A stretch of DNA of 5,729 nt, taken from contig JACDGQ010000227.1 of assembly GCA_013821615.1 (NCBI GenBank), positions 1-5,729 on the forward strand, in the 5' to 3' direction. Positions 5,440 through 5,729 of the stretch are shown in pieces. Under the pieces are notes generated by a model that worked only from the letters and a program-made list of their open reading frames with translations, ran no database searches and had not been told where the DNA came from. Position numbers and translations under genes: made by a program. The stretch comes from Planctomycetota bacterium. GTDB taxonomy: Bacteria > Planctomycetota > UBA11346. Within the stretch, counting starts at the first letter, position 1, and the number at the start of each line of letters is the position of its first letter.

Positions 5440-5500
5440 ATCGTCCCGCGCGGGGATGAGGGGCGGATTGGAAGGGCTGCGTGCAGGGAATCAATGGGGG

Positions 5501-5570
5501 CGGAGTGGGAAGTGCGGAGTGGGAAGTGGGAAGTGGGAAGTGCGGAGTGCGGAGTGCGGAGTGCGGAGTG
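5501..5570 (+). repeat. Ten-unit heptamer array, two variants
   Basis: Seventy bases divide exactly into ten 7-bp units of only two kinds: a = CGGAGTG and b = GGAAGTG. The order is a b a b b b a a a a, and no unit deviates. The two variants differ at two positions. The mixed order at the left and the pure run at the right suggest expansion by slippage or unequal exchange at different times. The seven-base period rules out protein coding as the cause. Confidence 0.95.
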
Positions 5571-5572
5571 CC

Positions 5573-5600
5573 GTTTGGCGTTCAGCGTTCAGCGTTCAGC
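5573..5600 (+). repeat. Heptamer array of a second family (GTTCAGC)
   Basis: One degenerate unit, GTTTGGC, is followed by three exact GTTCAGC units. It starts two bases after the preceding array, so two heptamer families abut. On the minus strand the unit reads GCTGAAC, sharing the first five bases with the GCTGACG units upstream of dxs. Confidence 0.85.
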
Positions 5601-5670
5601 GACGATGACGCACATTCAACCAGGGATTCCTCACGCCACGGCCATGGCCAGGAGCTGATGGATGCAAAGG

Positions 5671-5691
5671 CACTCCGCACTCCGCACTCCG
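5671..5691 (-). repeat. Inverted heptamer array, three CACTCCG units
   Basis: Three exact units form the reverse complement of the CGGAGTG units at 5550-5570. With two further pairs (CC at 5571-5572 with GG at 5669-5670), and TTTG/CAAA after a bulged G, this arm can form a 23-bp stem plus extension around a loop of about 85-90 nt. Confidence 0.9.
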
Positions 5692-5729
5692 CCACCCCGC
5701 ACCGTCCCCCACCACCGCCCCTTCCCTGC

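Larger units (their letters stand above)
5431..5729. other. Repeat-rich region upstream of purQ
   Basis: No gene is supported in this 299-bp stretch, which runs to the end of the window. From the purQ side outward it holds a 10-bp perfect palindrome CCCGCGCGGG (5445-5454), a ten-unit heptamer array (5501-5570), a second heptamer family (5573-5600), about 70 bp of mixed sequence with the palindrome GGCCATGGCC (5640-5649), an inverted heptamer array (5671-5691) and a C-rich end (5692-5729). The purQ promoter should lie here or beyond, but I found no convincing -35/-10 pair. Confidence 0.7.

Noticed and set aside
5614..5619. TTGAAT on the minus strand as a -35 element for purQ
   Set aside because: The position 17 bp downstream falls in GCTGAAC repeats with no T/A-rich -10 sequence, so a promoter is not supported.
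4300..5658. Plus-strand open frame of 452 codons opposite purQ and running through the heptamer array
   Set aside because: It is antisense to purQ and the Ig-like gene and ends in translated 7-bp repeats. It shows no recognisable domain.
5501..5691. CRISPR array
   Set aside because: The repeats are 7 bp with no unique spacers between them, and no cas gene is visible.
1..5729. tRNA, rRNA or other structured RNA genes
   Set aside because: I saw no tRNA-like TTCRA arm with acceptor pairing, no rRNA sequence and no recognisable riboswitch on reading both strands by eye; a covariance-model search could still find something.

Overview
This is a very GC-rich bacterial window with five protein-coding genes: the 3' end of a probable LacI/GalR-type regulator, a YbaB/EbfC-type nucleoid protein, dxs, a secreted multi-domain Ig-like protein, and purQ. 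The host is not certain. PurQ is a separate, long (248 aa) glutaminase subunit, which argues against beta- and gammaproteobacteria because their PurL is fused. Together with the regulator's sensor-domain sequence, the Ig-like exported protein and the style of the intergenic repeats, it points tentatively to the Planctomycetota/Verrucomicrobiota/Lentisphaerota side of the tree. That placement is inference from recalled family features, not from a search.

Layout. Positions 1-713 carry two plus-strand genes (regulator end, then ybaB). Positions 714-946 are a convergent intergenic region holding REP-like sequence, including a 22-bp inverted repeat with one mismatch. Positions 947-2908 are dxs (minus strand). 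Positions 2909-3239 are an unusual intergenic block of heptanucleotide arrays, a diverged direct duplication and a perfect 15-bp hairpin. Positions 3240-4625 encode the exported Ig-like protein and 4684-5430 encode purQ, both on the minus strand. Positions 5431-5729 hold a second heptanucleotide block upstream of purQ.

How the genes relate. dxs feeds isoprenoid, and usually thiamine and pyridoxal, synthesis. purQ supplies ammonia for the fourth step of purine synthesis. YbaB coats DNA. The Ig-like protein probably works outside the cytoplasm. There is no obvious pathway link. purQ and the Ig-like gene may be co-transcribed (58-nt gap). dxs lies beyond a strong hairpin and probably has its own promoter.

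The most unusual content is non-coding. Both minus-strand intergenic blocks contain short arrays of exact 7-bp units written in two interchangeable variants, with an array of the opposite orientation nearby, so each block can fold on itself. One block uses GCTGACG/GCTGGCG. The other uses CGGAGTG/GGAAGTG plus a third family, GTTCAGC, whose complement GCTGAAC shares the GCTGA core of the first block. Similar heptamer arrays are known as STRR elements in cyanobacteria. Whether these are a mobile, regulatory or merely slippage-born family cannot be settled from one window.
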